A stretch of DNA of 64,000 bases from Phymatolithon calcareum (GCA_977006965.1 OZ345352.1:2046001-2110000), one strand, 5' to 3'; positions 32,110 to 43,785 are shown, counted from the stretch's first letter. Numbers and translations: made by a program. The notes: generated by a model not told the origin, from the sequence alone.

Positions 32110-33227
32110 TATCGAACCCTGGAAACATTGCTGTTATGGACTTTGATTCCAGAGTGGAAGCCCCCAATTGACAACGACATCGAAAATAGAATATACGGTG
32201 CACGTGCATCGACGATCGCGCCGGTGAGAACTCAATCATGTGCAAGTTTTCATGTGATGCGACCAAAAGGTCAAGGATAACGAGCTAACAGTTCGCTCAT
32301 CATACATTCAGTTTTTCGCATACCATGTGCCGGCATCACACTTCGAAAACTATTTCAGAGTAAACGAGTCTCGGCTCCTTACAATACTCGATTTCCTACG
32401 AAACGCAGTTCCAACTAAGTTGAATTATTGGTACGGGACCATGGGTCCCTACTCAGGGAAAGTCGGTACGTTTCTAATACAAATATTTTAGTAAAACAAA
32501 AATTTCCAGTTTGTCTTAATCTGAATTGCATTGTTGCATCAGCAGCGTTGGCGAATTCTTCTTCCTCAAGTATCCGAGCGTGTTTTTGTAGTCTACGGGA
32601 AAGTTTCCCCGTTGCCTATGCTCCTTGATTGTCCATTGTTTACGAAACGCATATTATTACAACGCAGAAGGACGAAAGTTGGATTTTCATGACAAACCGC
32701 AAATAGGTTTTCTGTTTCACAGATGAGAGTATGTGCATGAATTCCAGTTTGCAATTCTGAGGAAGCTGCTCTCTTCTCTCGCAAATGAGGGAGCGGAAAT
32801 TTTTGGCAATGCAAACAATGCCTCTTGTCTTGTTCTCGAAAATAGAGGGGCACTTTGTGACCTCACGAGCTCCTCAAAGCTCGAAGTTAAACCTTACCGA
32901 GCACTTTGTAGAGTACAGCAATTCACAGAAGGATAAAATACAACGTCAGACTTTCACCTTGCCACGTCATCCAGCGCTGGGAAGCAGCCCATCAGGTCTT
33001 ACGCAGGAAATTGCAGAAGTAAAGATGAAATTCAATCAGATTCAAACCATAAACGATTGGCGCATGAGAATTGGAAGCTTAATTGGGCACTCATCACCAT
33101 GTCCGCAGAGCAAGCAACTGAGACAAAACTGCTGCATCATTGCTGCTGCCAAATTGCACATCACCATTGCCAAGCACTCGCTGGCAGAACTGACGAGGAG
33201 CCATTTAGAAGTGATTTGGGGGCACTC
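32110..33227. other. No supported gene
   Basis: Overlapping frames at 32593-33279 on both strands without motifs. About 32345-32410 reads NYFRVNESRLLTILDFLRN, loosely like the N-terminal region of some PIF/Harbinger transposases; not enough to call. Confidence 0.35.
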
Positions 33228-33335
33228 GCCACAGTGGCGCAAATCGTTAATATTTCGGTATAATGCGGAGAGAGCATGAGGTCGTCGGTTCGAGTCCTAG
33301 TAGAACGAACGATTTGAATTGCGTTCCACACACGC
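33228..33335 (+). ncRNA. tRNA-like SINE head, repeat R-F copy 2
   Basis: An A-box-like TGGCGCAAAT (33235-33244) and a B box GGTTCGAGTCC (33287-33297), with spacing typical of tRNA-type Pol III promoters, followed by GAATTGCGTTCC as in the 23.3-kb copy. The acceptor arm does not pair, so it is not a functional tRNA. Best read as a tRNA-derived SINE remnant. Confidence 0.45.
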
Positions 33336-33737
33336 ACCCAGAATGAGATCAAATTAGGGAACATCTTCGAGGCCCCGTAGATTCTGAGTATGCTAGTGTA
33401 GCTCAGAAAACCAGCAACAGACTGAAGAAAAGAAACGTGAAGCGGAGTGGACGAGTGATCGGGTTTGCGTCGATGTTGTGCTACTCTTGTAGAGTAGATA
33501 ATTGAGAAATCCTTAGAGTCCCCATAAAGTTTTCTGTGCTTGACGTATATAGTTCTAAGGTCGTAGAGTCGAATTGCTATCGCAAATCGCTGCACAGCTC
33601 AATTGCTGCTCCAATATGTTTTCGTTCCAGCAAGTGTGTTGCAACGCCTCCGTTCGAATTTTGATTTTACCTGGGTGGTCCTTTCGTGTGAAGTGGTCTA
33701 TTTCTGCTAGTGTCAGCACTGGGAACGAAGTTTAATT

Positions 33738-34620
33738 CTTTCTTTCTTTATTGCGGAAAGCTCACTCACGCAGTTGGTGAGCCACTAAGGCTGTTCGAAT
33801 ACATTTTCTCATTGTTCAGAAATTTGAGTAAGTCTATGGGTCTCTCACGGCATAGTTCCTCTACGGTCTTGGTACCTACTCGTCCAACAAATGTGCGTCT
33901 GGAGGCAGAATGTTCACCATAGCGTAGCAATAGATGTTCAAATGCTTCGTTACAGTCGGTACAACACATCTTGCATACTGGGTCGTACGGCATTTCATCC
34001 AAGTAGTGTCCAGTGTGAAAAGCGGTCAACAGAGGGGACCAGTCCCCAATTAGCTGATGTAAGATCACATCAGCTCGTCTGTGCGATAGTGGAAAGCCGT
34101 CGGGAAGTGCCGGCATAGTGAGAGGCTTGGGTTTGAGAGATGGTCTGATGATGGATTTCGCTGCCTCGAGTGTCAGCGCCTCGAGTGTCAGCGGGATTCG
34201 GTGGTGGCTCACAAGGCCTCGTTCACGGATACCTCTGCGAGCTAGCTCGTCTGCAGCATCGTTTCTGGGAATTCCGCTGTGACTCGGTGTCCAAATGGCT
34301 TCGATGGAGATCTCCTTGGACATCAGTTGTTCCATAAGGCAACAAAGCTTCCGTATCATTCCGCGTACATCTGTGGATGGCCATCAATAGCATCGATACA
34401 GCTCCTGCTGTCCTTGAACCAGCGTATAGTGCTTTCAGGCGCAAAGGGACGCCTTACCACTTCTTGAAATGCATGAACGGTGGCGAAGGTTTCCGCGTCG
34501 TATGAAAGTTTAATTCTAAAGCTAAGTCTCTGGTGTTTGATGTCATTGTATTGTATGAAATATGACTCCACTCGAAGACGAAATGACACTTGAGGGTTGT
34601 GCACATTTCGGGAAACCCTG
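33738..34620 (-). mobile_element. LINE-R 3' region, minus strand
   Basis: The 3' end at the left (TTCTTTCTTTCTTTATTG reverse). C-terminal frame 33766-34359: IEAIWTPSHSGIP, DAADELARRGIRERG, HRRADVILHQL, CKMCC...LLLRYGEHS, RVGTKTVEELCRERP. RNase H N-terminal part in a shifted frame (34620-34356): SYDAETFATVHAFQ and RWFKDSRSCIDAI. An internal short duplication TLEA-LTLEA is present. Dead by frameshift; diverged from the 25-kb copy. Confidence 0.82.
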
Positions 34621-34649
34621 GTACTGGACTTCACGAAACTGCAGCGGCT

Positions 34650-35789
34650 CAAGATTTGGCGTGCATTGGAATATTTAACACAATATAAGCTTCCTCGGTG
34701 CAGTGTTTATTAAGATTAAACGAGATATTTTTCTTGAACAGCAAAATATCCGCGAAGGACTTTATGTATTATCAAATGCCAGATTGCCGGTACTCTGGAA
34801 ATGGCACCGGAGAAAGAATTCGCAGTGATTCTGCAGACAATAGAATTCAAATGAGGCGATGAATAATAAGCCAAGCATGTAGCTGGGAAGCCAAAAATGG
34901 ACTTTACAAAGAGAGATATATACTTGACGTACGGCAAGTTTCCGACTAGTTCGTGGTTAGGCACTCCATGGAGAGTGTCTGGCAGAGAGTCATGAACTGC
35001 AGCCTAGAAGTGAAATACCGTTGACAATGTCGAAAAGACGATACACGAGATATTTTCTTTAACGGCAGACGATGATGCGAATTCCCGCGCAATGCGAGTA
35101 GAGAAAGGCCCTGTGATCAATATAGTATGGCGCGCGATCGAAGCTTGCTTCTCACCGCTTCGAGAGTAAAGTTTCTATACATGCAGTCCGAATGCGTTTG
35201 ACAGAGCTCCAAACAACAGCGATCATTCGGGTGCACCCAACCGTGTACTCTGAAGAAGAGTTGGTACTTGATTGGCAATTTGCAAAAATGGTGAATGATC
35301 TACTGCATCAGCAAAAAGTGCCTAGTCTGTTTTTACAGGATGACAACAATCTTAACGGTCGGCAGCGAGTAAAATCGTTTGGAAAGCTAAAAAATTTGAC
35401 TGTGCATAATAGTACGCTGCCATCGATGAGTACGATATTTATCGTGTAATTCTGAGTGTAGTTGAAGGACCACGTGGATTGGGTACGTGAATATGTGTAC
35501 CACAACAAGGATAACTGATTTTGAACAAACCAAACAGCGGCGCGGATGTTCCGGCTTTATGATCAGGGAGCTCTCTCCTCATTGCATCGTTCCCCATTCG
35601 AACTAATTTTAGATAATAGACTGTACTTTGTTTAGGTGAACTCGACCCAGTGTTCGCTGGCAGCTGTGCAAGGTATAAAATTAATAGACTTCGTGGCTTA
35701 TGCCGTCATCACCAAAATCCACATTCATTGTTTTAGGATGTCCGGTGTATCATATCATATCTAAAAATATTTCTGTCAACTGGTTTCAT
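34650..35789. other. No recognisable gene
   Basis: Short frames only, for example 35192-35449 plus (85 codons) with no motif. Confidence 0.4.
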
Positions 35790-35865
35790 TCATTCATTTT
35801 GCCTTTTCCCCTAATGGGTCTAGCAGCGATTCGAGGGTCTGAGTTTTTTCCACTCTATTCTATTG
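35790..35865 (-). repeat. LINE-T tail, reverse
   Basis: Plus strand reads TTTCATTCATTCATTTTGCC, CCCCTAATGGG, GCAGCGATTCGAGGG. This is the reverse of a (TGAA)n tail preceded by a CCCC/GGGG mini-hairpin, as at 5.95 and 52.67 kb. Confidence 0.65.
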
Positions 35866-35924
35866 TTAGCGAGCTGGACTGCGGTTTGGACGTGTCAACT
35901 GGTTTACAGGTTGCAAAATTTTGC

Positions 35925-36300
35925 AAAACGATTCGTCGGCCAAAAAGCCAATGGGCAAATCATGCGACAATTATGCCCTTTTCAATAGGTCTTACGAACA
36001 TTTCATCCATAGGACAAGTCCCCCTACACGAAACATATTTGTTTTACGGCTCGCAGTACGAAGGGCATTTCGAAATTCAGTACAAATACCAGAATTCGAC
36101 TCGACGAACATAGTCACGACCAGAGCTCATCCGTTCCTCCAGGAGTGGAGGATCTAATTTAAGTTTCCAATCGCGATCAAAGATCCCAATGTAATTCGTG
36201 CGCACAGCAAAGAAATTCAGCCACTTGGTCATATAGTGCTGTAGATTCCCGTCGTATTGCATATGTTTCAGAACATATTATTTCCAGTACTGATAATATG
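35925..36300 (+). repeat. Repeat R-H copy 2
   Basis: Similar to 23860-24290, including AAGATCCCAATGTA and TTTCCAGTACTGATA. The overlapping 137-codon frame (35700-36113) crosses a LINE-T tail and is unlikely to be a gene. Confidence 0.45.
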
Positions 36301-36918
36301 GCGGCTCTAAGCAGTACTATATCTTGGTATCCTTACACTCTCAAACAATGCCGAAGATGCAAACAAATAAGTATTAATGACACGAAGAATAGAAGTCATG
36401 ATATTCCGGAGCAAGAAAAGTAACAATGAAGACATTATGTGTCACGTCAGCAAGAGTTTAGAAAGAAGCCCAACACTTCTTACTCCTTCCCACGTTGTCA
36501 ACATTTGCGAGTGCCGCCTTGTAGGATCGCTGTCACAGAACTTATCTCAGCTCCAGAGACGTGACGTATCATCTGACATGCTTAAACAGCTCCTACATGT
36601 TGTATGATTACATACTAGTTTGATCGCACAACGATTAGCACAAGGTGCTCCTGAGAGCGCGCAACAATGTTTCAGAGTGAAATATATTACAGATTCGATG
36701 TTCTGGAAGACACCATCGCTTGCATATAAACACCACCGTCATGACAGAAGAGATTTCTCAGCTCAGAAACCAAGCTCGTAGTCTATCTCATTGCCCGATT
36801 TCACTTTTCTTGTATCCCTAGCCCCAAAGCACTGGCCCTCTTCGGTCATCCGTGACCGGCTTCCGCTGACGTCTTAACCTCCAGAGTCTTTGATATTCTA
36901 CCGGGCCGTAACTCGCCT
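36301..36918. other. No recognisable gene
   Basis: Nothing recognised. Confidence 0.4.
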
Positions 36919-37185
36919 ATGTCTTCATCGTCGAAACCGCCGAAGGATCTGAAATTGCCCAAGAGTTTAGCAGAAGCGCGGCGGAGAGGTCGTGCTGGTC
37001 GGTCTACGTCGCGCGGCCAGCCGAAGACTCCGTACAACCCGCCACTGAAAGGAGGAGACGTTCCGCCGATGACACGTTCGATCCCTGGAAGCCGGAAGGA
37101 TCAACATTGAACAGGAAGTGTGTCTCTGTTGGTTTCACTTTAAGGAATTCTGTGCGACCACAAAATTCGTTGCTAATTGTCCCGA
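36919..37185 (+). pseudogene. Possible gag-like remnant
   Basis: Frame 36919-37110 encodes a basic, Pro/Arg/Lys-rich peptide starting SSSSKPPKDLKLPKS. In another frame 37099-37185 reads EVCLCWFHFKEF, then VANCPD. The LCWFH...C pattern recalls the Cys/His knuckle that precedes the protease in some Ty3/gypsy polyproteins. It is weak, on two frames, and could be chance. Confidence 0.2.
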
Positions 37186-38369
37186 TTTGATTTTAGATTG
37201 AGTTATATATGTTATGCTAGCAAATTGTTTCGTAGCTGTCCTTAGGACTGTTGCTAATTTACTAAACAATTGTTTTGCTTATCTCTCATGTTACGGCTTT
37301 CGCATTGCCGACGCTGTGGTTGGAATAGGCATTGCGTTGCACTTACCCAAAGTGGGGGTCTAAGATTTCTGTTCCAATCTATCCTGTGTGATATTAAGAG
37401 CGAATTGAACGCTTCCGTTGCGCACGTCATTTAAGATTGATATTGGAGTTCGTTCGACACATTATAAGTAGCACTTGGCGGAGAATGTGGTGCTCGTCCA
37501 TGCGACTTATACGTTCAAGCCAATTCCATCGGTTTCTCTAGCGCACAGGATAAATTCGAGTGTGGGCCTTCAGTCCTCTTCTGCTACTATTCGTCCTTAT
37601 ATCATGGACAGAGTTGTGAACGCTTTTGAACTTTGCTTCTTTATGTCATGTTTGGAATGAGCTGGAGAGACGAAAAAACGTCACAGCAATGGAACGGCAG
37701 TTGACTCGGAAGACGACTTTCCTACAATGTGTATTAGCTGAAAGAGGCATCGAGGGCTGTGTCGCCTCAGCATGAAATTAACCATGCTATCATGCAGGTG
37801 CCCAAAAGGAAGATGAGGTTCGTAGATACGACTTCTGGATTCTTCTGACCGGTTGTTCTAAACCTAAACTCACAGTACTCCACAGCTAACCTGTATATTT
37901 GTCTACAAGCGCGCAGACAGTGTAATCTCTCTATTCTCCGGTTTGCTACAGCAAAAAAAGGAAATTCTACAGCCCGCAATCCACCCAGCTTCAGGGCTGG
38001 AATTGGGGAATGACGTACTATTATCGTACTCTCTGAAAGTGCTTTGATGTTGTGTGTGGTTGCCCGGATCACTTTTTGATTTTATGGATTACTCTCGGCG
38101 CTTCTGACATTTTTATGATTTCTGTTCAAGAAGTAGAAAGTCACCAATGTTGAAACTGCTTTATTAGTGCCACTTAAACGCGTACTCGTTGCTGTTTAGA
38201 ATTCACACGAGTGCCACCATTGTACGAAACACATGAAGTGACTTCGAATATGGAGCACGCGCCTGTTGTTTGAAGATTCATTGTCACTTCGTCGGTACAG
38301 CGTGTCTCCCCTTTCTGGTATTGATGGAAGAGAAAGCTAAAATAGTAAAGGATGAGACGCTATTTCCCC
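37186..38369. other. No recognisable gene
   Basis: Short frames only (37767-38072 minus, 101 codons, no motif). Confidence 0.4.
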
Positions 38370-38925
38370 AGAAGAAGAAAGGTAGATTATTCTTTAAAAG
38401 TTACCAATTGTAATCACTAGGAGTGAAAAAATAAAGATTGGGTTTATCTTGAAAAGGGGTGATCTCTCTGTGATACGATGCCTCCGTCTAAGATGCGATC
38501 AGGATCCCCGCTTAAATAGGGCAGGGGCGAGCAATTGCACACCCTGCAAAAGGGGGGGGGGCACTAAACGACGCTAGACTAATATTACGTTTTGTGTTAG
38601 TCGGCGTCTGCGATAAATCCGTTTGTTCCTCTTGGAAGAGTCGTTCACGATACTGTGTTGTCAGTGTCGGTGGATAGATCACAAGGAGCCGTTATAGAGC
38701 TCCTAGGTCGATGGTGATAATGTCGTTCATTACACCCCTGCAATATTGCGTGTCTACACAACGCATCTGCTGACGCTTGGAGCAACTTTCTTAGGGCTAA
38801 GAGGTTTTGGCTAGATTCTGTCTATGGAGGCGCTTTCTTTTCTTGTTGGTGCAACACGATTCATTGGACTACAAAAACCCGCCTCAGGTCTCCTATTTCC
38901 GCAGAAGAGATAGAAGAAAATGAAC
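38370..38925 (-). mobile_element. SINE-C copy 5, split by a solo LTR
   Basis: GAAGAAGAAAGGTAGATTAT, TTAAAAGTTACCAA, then the LTR, then CAACGCATCTGCTGACGC, GCTAAGAGGTTTTGGCTAGA, ACACGATTCATTGGAC, CCCGCCTC. Continuous in other copies, so the LTR inserted later. Confidence 0.88.
38409..38758 (+). repeat. Solo LTR, copy 1
   Basis: Begins TGTAATCACT and ends GTCTACA. It shares TTTATCTTGAAAAGGGGTGA and GCTTAAATAGG (TATA-like) and the end ATTGCGTGTCTACA with the 49.5-kb LTR. TSD CAAT (38405-38408; CAAC expected from the SINE-C sequence) and CAAC (38759-38762). Longer than copy 2 because of a poly(G)-bearing middle section. No internal element. Confidence 0.85.
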
Positions 38926-39687
38926 GAACATATGGATAATTGGAGAAAGAGTGGTGTTGAAAAAGTAGTTGCTTTTGGCGAAGGGGAGTCGAAAAAATGC
39001 TGTAATCCTGAAGCGACAATTGGCGAGAGCAAAGGCACAATTCGAGCTGGTGTTTCTAATACTTCGCCAATTATGGGCAGGTATCCTGAAATTGTCGTTG
39101 GCAGACAATGGGAGGTTTTTTGCTCCAGACTGTACCACTACCTGAATGAAGAGGAGGCATGGAAGCGATATGAGGAATATCGTAAACATATTCGCAAGTT
39201 GGTGAACAGCAGGAAGCGGCAGAAGTATCAAGAATACATAGACGATCTTGAGGAAAAGGATGGGTCAAAGGCAATTGAAAAAATCTCCCGAATGCAGAAG
39301 ATGAGAACACGAAGAACGTCTAGGAACAATATGACCGGCCATCCATTGCATAAAAAGCTGTTCACAGCCCACGTGTCCCAGACATGCCGAGATGTCGGCG
39401 GATGGCGACCAAGACCTTCGCACTTTGACTGCTCTCCTCAAATGCGGAATCTTATCAAATTAGCAATCCTGAAAGCTCCAACTAGAAAGGCCTCAGGCCT
39501 TGACGGATTGAAGACCGAAATGTTGAAAGTGGACCTGGAGGAATGTACGGACCTAGTCTATGAGGTATGGACAGCCTGCGGCAGATGCGGAACAATTCTA
39601 ACATCGTGGATGAAAGCTCTCTCGGTCCAGCTGCACAGAAAGGAGACCACGACGATCCAAAAAATTTCCGACCCATATCCCTACTGA
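38920..39687 (+). pseudogene. LINE-2b RT N-terminal extension and motif 0/1
   Basis: 255 codons: Arg/Lys/Glu-rich linker (EEYRKHIRKLVNSRKRQKYQ) followed by AILKAPTRKASGLDGLKTEM and a Trp-Met-Lys-Ala block, the usual start of LINE RT domains. The frame is lost just before the FRPISLLSQ motif, which continues in the next frame (39567-39884). Confidence 0.75.
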
Positions 39688-39689
39688 GT

Positions 39690-40309
39690 CAGGTCCGAAA
39701 GGTTGTTGAGTCCGCAATTGATATTATTCTCCGTCAAAGATACAAGAACCACAACATCCAGTTTGGATTTCAAAAAGGGAAGAGTACGGAGCTCGCAATC
39801 TTGAGGGCCCTGGAACTACAAAACCGAGAGCAGCGATGCATCGCAGTATTCGACCTGAAGGCAGCGTACGACAAGAGCGAATGAGAGGGCTTCTACCGCA
39901 AGAGCTATGCGTGATGATCGAACTATTCTTGATGCCTTCCTGGGTATCCACGGCTGGGCACCCGCAGCAGAAGTGGTTCCTAATTGACAGAGGAGTACCT
40001 CAGGGGTCTCCGCTGAGTCCAAGTTTGTACAACCTTTTCATGGACGAATTCGGGGAAAGAATAAGCCGAGTGCCACGAGAAGTTGCAGATGTAGCTGCAG
40101 TCCTCTTTGCGGACGACGTTTTCCTATCGGCAAAGACACCAGAGGGACTACAGAGACTTTTAAATATTGCATCGAAATGGGCAAGGGACAGGCAGATGGT
40201 TTGGAACACGAAAGCTAGGAAGAGCAAAGTTCTTCTCTCGGACGACACAAGATCACCCATTTTCAAGCTTGTAGGGAAAACGCTTGCAAAGGTCAAAGAA
40301 GTCTCATAA
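39690..40309 (+). pseudogene. LINE-2b RT palm, two frames
   Basis: FRPISLLSQVRKVVES, IQFGFQKGKSTELAILRA, then motif A region VFDLKAAYD where the frame shifts. The next frame carries LMPSWVSTAG, RGVPQGSPLSPSLYNLFMDE and LFADDVFLSAK. Catalytic Asp residues of motifs A and C are present, but on different frames. Ends at a stop at 40307-40309. Confidence 0.82.
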
Positions 40310-40413
40310 CTTGTCATGTCACTCAGTAATGAGGGAGTTACCGACACAAAAATGCTTAAGCCATCCGACACGCCAAGATCGCGGTATATCACCTGAAGTC
40401 CCTGGGAGTCTCG

Positions 40414-41095
40414 TTGCGGGCACTCAGCCCCTTGAAAGCAGTGAAAACATACCAGGCGTTGATACAACCAAGATGGGAGTATGCAATGCACCTGACGCCA
40501 TGGACGCCGGGAGTCCAGACAGCTATCGCAGAAGTGGAGAAAACATTTTTCGCACAAGTTGTCGGTCCAATATCGAAAAACCGCTATGTCAGACTTCGTC
40601 TTCTTTGCCAAATTCACAACGCCGAAAACAGGAGACTCGTTCTAGCAGTCAGAATGCTGGAGAGAGCCAGATCAAAGAAAAGGAGCCTTCTGTCCGTCCC
40701 AATCGAGGAAAGAGATGTGGATGAACTGCAGTGGGTTAGTCGAGAGATATCGGCAGTACTACAGTACGACTTATTCGAGACGGCATTGACTTTCCTCAAA
40801 CAGGGAGTTTCAACAAAATCGTTGAGGACCTTGTTCTTCAAAGACGAAGGAGACGTCTCGGAGTCCAACAGAAAGAAAAAATTTCACTACGATCTGCCGG
40901 GGTCCACCCCGGCGATTATCAGACTCCCGAAAACACGGCACCGCCAATTAGCGGTAAAGTGGGCATTCGGTCGGTTCCCCCCAATGAGCACATCACTTCT
41001 CACAGACAAGTTCGGAGATACTGTACCAATCCTCATCAGAAACCTGGAAGAATACCTCGGAAGATATCAACTGACCAAAGAGGAGATTAATAAGA
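40414..41095 (+). pseudogene. LINE-2b thumb and C-terminal region
   Basis: PRWEYAMHLTPWTPGVQTAI, FFAQVVGPISKNRYVRLRLL, PKTRHRQLAVKWAFGRFPPM, and YQLTKEEIN, where the SINE-C insertion cuts it. The undisturbed end is seen at 51.75-52.0 kb (minus). Confidence 0.82.
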
Positions 41096-41300
41096 AGAAG
41101 TGGAGCTTTTTATTATAGTGTTACCAACGCATCTGCAGACGCTTGGGGCAACACTTCTGACGAGCCACGAGGACTCAACTCAGAGCCCAGAGGCTCCATT
41201 TCGCATAAAAACGGCTATAGTCAGCAAAATTAGAAAACCTACCTCTGATCTCAACGGAGAGATCTCGAGGGGGAAATTCATTTCACTTCAATGGCCACGC
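41096..41300 (-). mobile_element. SINE-C copy 6
   Basis: GAAGAAGTGGAGCTTTTTAT, GTTACCAACGCATCTGCAGA, GGGGCAAC, then a variant 5' half ending near GAGATCTCGAGGGGGAAA, similar to the 5' end of copy 1 (CCCCCTCGAGG, reverse). Confidence 0.75.
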
Positions 41301-41344
41301 AGAGCATCGTATCGTGTGAACGTGCGGAAAGGAAAATCGACGAC

Positions 41345-41570
41345 ATGGAATAGAGAAGGCGCCAATTGAGGAAATCTGATTAGTGGACCCCAAGCTTTTC
41401 CCTCCGCCCTTTTACGGGAAAGGGTTTTTGCAGCTTTGACTACGACGCTAACCCGGGTTACAAGTATTTGAATAGATGATCCAAGCTACAACGTAGCTGC
41501 TGAAACGTATCTCCCTTGCAGTCTCATGAGTGTTACTGAGGGCGTTTAATATATTCTAAATTCAAAAAAA
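41345..41570 (+). repeat. LINE-2b 3' UTR
   Basis: GCGCCAATTGAGGAAATCTG, CCAAGCTTTTCCCTCC, GGGTTTTTGCAGCT, TGCAGTCTCATGAGTGTTAC and an A-run. Matches 51555-51760 (minus) and 62427-62620 (plus). Confidence 0.82.
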
Positions 41571-41901
41571 CTACCTGAATAAGGATCCGAGTGCCTCCCC
41601 AGAGCTGAGATTATGTTCCTTCCAGTGCTTGTCGAATGACCGGGAAATTGTTTGAAATCGTTCTGCACTCCATGTTGGTACCGTCTGCGAGCTGAGCTGC
41701 ACACAGGAACCCAAACACTTGTGAAATGCTTCGGCCAAGCACCACTTCTTCTACTGCCGCGGCTCAGTGTCGTAATCTCTTTTTCTATTTTTGCCGGTCG
41801 TGATGCCACAACTATTACTATATATTCTTGAATAGTTTGCTATACGCATAATTCTTGTGGCTTGCATTCGCAATTAAGTGGATATATTGAGAAGGCACCA
41901 T

Positions 41902-42275
41902 CAGGGGAATGTTATGGGGGGGGGGGAGTAACGCAGACTTCACAAGTTACATAAATTTAATTGTGAAAGATACCCCTTCGTGTGCCGACTGGTTTATGAG
42001 TTTACTTGATAATCAAAAGAACTTCGACTAAGCAGGGTAGTGCCTTTATTTCCCATTATTTCTCTCCACAAAGCCTAGTCCTGCAACGAGAACTACCGCT
42101 ACATTGGGAAACTCCCAATGTTCGTGCCAGCCGACCTTATTTTTTCCCATTAGAAACATGCATATATGATACATTTTCACACTGGGTGAAAAGCTTCATA
42201 GAAATCGTATGAACCCATTTTCAGAAAAGCAGTATGACAACGGCTTTGCGCTACTCCCCCCATAACATTCCCCTG
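41902..42275. mobile_element. hAT-like MITE, 374 bp
   Basis: Terminal inverted repeats begin CAGGGGAATGTTATGGGGGG on both ends and extend through AGTA(A/G)CGC(A) (about 27 bp). Flanks GCACCAT (41895-41901) and GTACCAT (42276-42282) fit a 7-8 bp TSD with one mismatch. The LINE-A tail is continuous without it. Too short to encode a transposase. The CAGGG terminus and TSD length point to hAT, but the assignment is inferred. Confidence 0.75.
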
Positions 42276-42347
42276 GTACCATGTGTCCCAACTGGAGGAA
42301 AGTCGGCACGTTTCTTAGCATTCTACTACACTCGAAATTTCGGTTCC

Positions 42348-42732
42348 TTAATAAGAATTACTTAGTATCGTGTCGATGGCTCGGGCCACGTTGGTCTCCT
42401 CTTTAGGGGTCCATGTTGGCTTTCTCAGGATGCTCTTCAGTATTCCAACTGCCCATGCTCCTTGGCAGCCCATTTCTTCTATTAAGTTCGGCAGATTTCT
42501 TGGAAAGTGACCTACAAACCATCTTGCGCATAGAATTCTCTGCCGGCTTTCTTTCATCCTCACTGCTTGGCGCGGTAGACCATTCTTGGAAAAAGTAATT
42601 TTCCTTGCGCGGCGTTCTTCTTGTTGTTCAAATGTTAGTCGGAGGGGAACGCTCTACTCTTATGTATGGCATTCTATCTGGGACCTTAGCATGTGTTCGG
42701 TTTTTTTGATTGCTCTTCGTAACAGTTTCGAG
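42348..42732 (-). pseudogene. LINE-A ORF2 C-terminus
   Basis: Reads ILCARWFVGHFPRNLPNLIE, GCQGAWAVGILKSI, RKPTWTPKEETNVARAID and stop at 42348. The same C-terminus occurs at 22.9 and 29.1 kb. 42580-42730 is a linker to the LINE-2 insertion. Confidence 0.8.
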
Positions 42733-43779
42733 GCGTCGCTTCTTCTTTCAGTACAGGTCTTCTTCATGCTGCATACTCTCGATGATGCTTTTGCTGAAGA
42801 GCAAAAGGTCATCTAATGCCTTCTCAGTTGCCGCTCTGTCGTCTTCCTTGAGTTCATAGACTGACAAGTTGCGATCCAGGGTCTCCATGTGCTGTCTGAC
42901 CTTGTTTCCGAATCTATCTGCCATCAGTGTGGTAGACACTTGGGGAAATCTTCCAAAGGCGTACTGAACCGCCAGTTGCCTGTGTTTCAGTTGTGGAAAT
43001 TTGAGTATTGCAGGGAGTTCTCTTGCCTTGTCGTACAGAATTTTCCTCTTTCTCTTCGATTCAAGGCTCTCTCCTTCCTTTGTCAGGAATGCTGATCGGA
43101 GTTCTTCTGCAGATTGGTTCGCTAATATGTGCTTCAACGCTTCATCAAACGGTTCTCTGGTTTCCATCAATGTGATGTCCTTACTTGTGGCTTGAAGCTC
43201 TTCTGAATTTCTTCTCTCTGGTGGTTGCATCAGAAACTTTTCTTTCTTCGCCATTGTCCTTCTCAGCATCTTGAAAGCTAGTATTTCCCGTCGATGGGAA
43301 GCAGCTTGGATTCGACATATTAGGCGAAGTCTATCCGTCTTTCCTCGTGCCAGTGGCCCGAAGACTTGTCTGAAAAACGTTTTTTCAACTTCCTTGACCG
43401 CGCTCTGGACATTTTCTGTCCACGGTGTTAAGTGCATAGCGTACTCCCATCGTGGCTGGATTAATGCCTTGTATACTTGGATGCATTTATGTATGCCAAT
43501 TCCCTTCTTGAATACCCCAAGTGCACGGAGCTCGTACAGAGCGATCCTAGCCTTCTTGAGGCGTTGCAACATCAGTGTATCTGTAACCCCCTCTGGTCCT
43601 AGGGATACTCCGAGGTAGGTGACTTCCGCGACATGTGCGAGGGCCTTATTAGCCAGCTGGAATGTCACACCCGCTGTCTCATCCGATTCAAGTATCTCGC
43701 TTTTTCCTTGTTTCGTGTTCCATGTCATCCCTCGTTCTTGGGCCCATTGAGTGGCTTTGTCTAGCAATCCCTGCAGAGC
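42733..43779 (-). mobile_element. LINE-2 insertion in LINE-A
   Basis: About 1.05 kb, 5' truncated just after RT motif C. One continuous frame from about 43779 to the stop at 42748: ALQGLLDKATQWAQERGMTW, YLGVSLGPEGVTDTLMLQRL, PRWEYAMHLTPWTENVQSAV, MLRRTMAKKEKF, KARELPAILKFPQLKHRQLA, EEDLY. Flanked by TTCGAG (42727-42732, 43780-43785). The intact frame suggests youth relative to its host. Confidence 0.82.
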
Positions 43780-43785
43780 TTCGAG

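Larger units (their letters stand above)
38926..41570 (+). mobile_element. LINE-2b, longest copy in the window
   Basis: Runs from the RT N-terminal extension to a 3' UTR with the end GGGCGTTTAATATATTCTAA and an A-run. Interrupted near the end of its ORF by SINE-C (41096-about 41300). No endonuclease domain; the 5' end abuts SINE-C. Frame shifts near 39670, 39880 and 40310 make it inactive. Confidence 0.85.

Noticed and set aside
32345-32410. PIF/Harbinger transposase
   Set aside because: Only a short LDFLRN-type stretch; no DDE motifs could be found nearby.
33228-33300. A functional tRNA gene
   Set aside because: A and B boxes are present, but the acceptor and anticodon stems do not pair.
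35700-36113. 137-codon plus-strand frame as a gene
   Set aside because: It crosses a reversed LINE-T tail and repeat R-H, so it is a chance frame over repeats.
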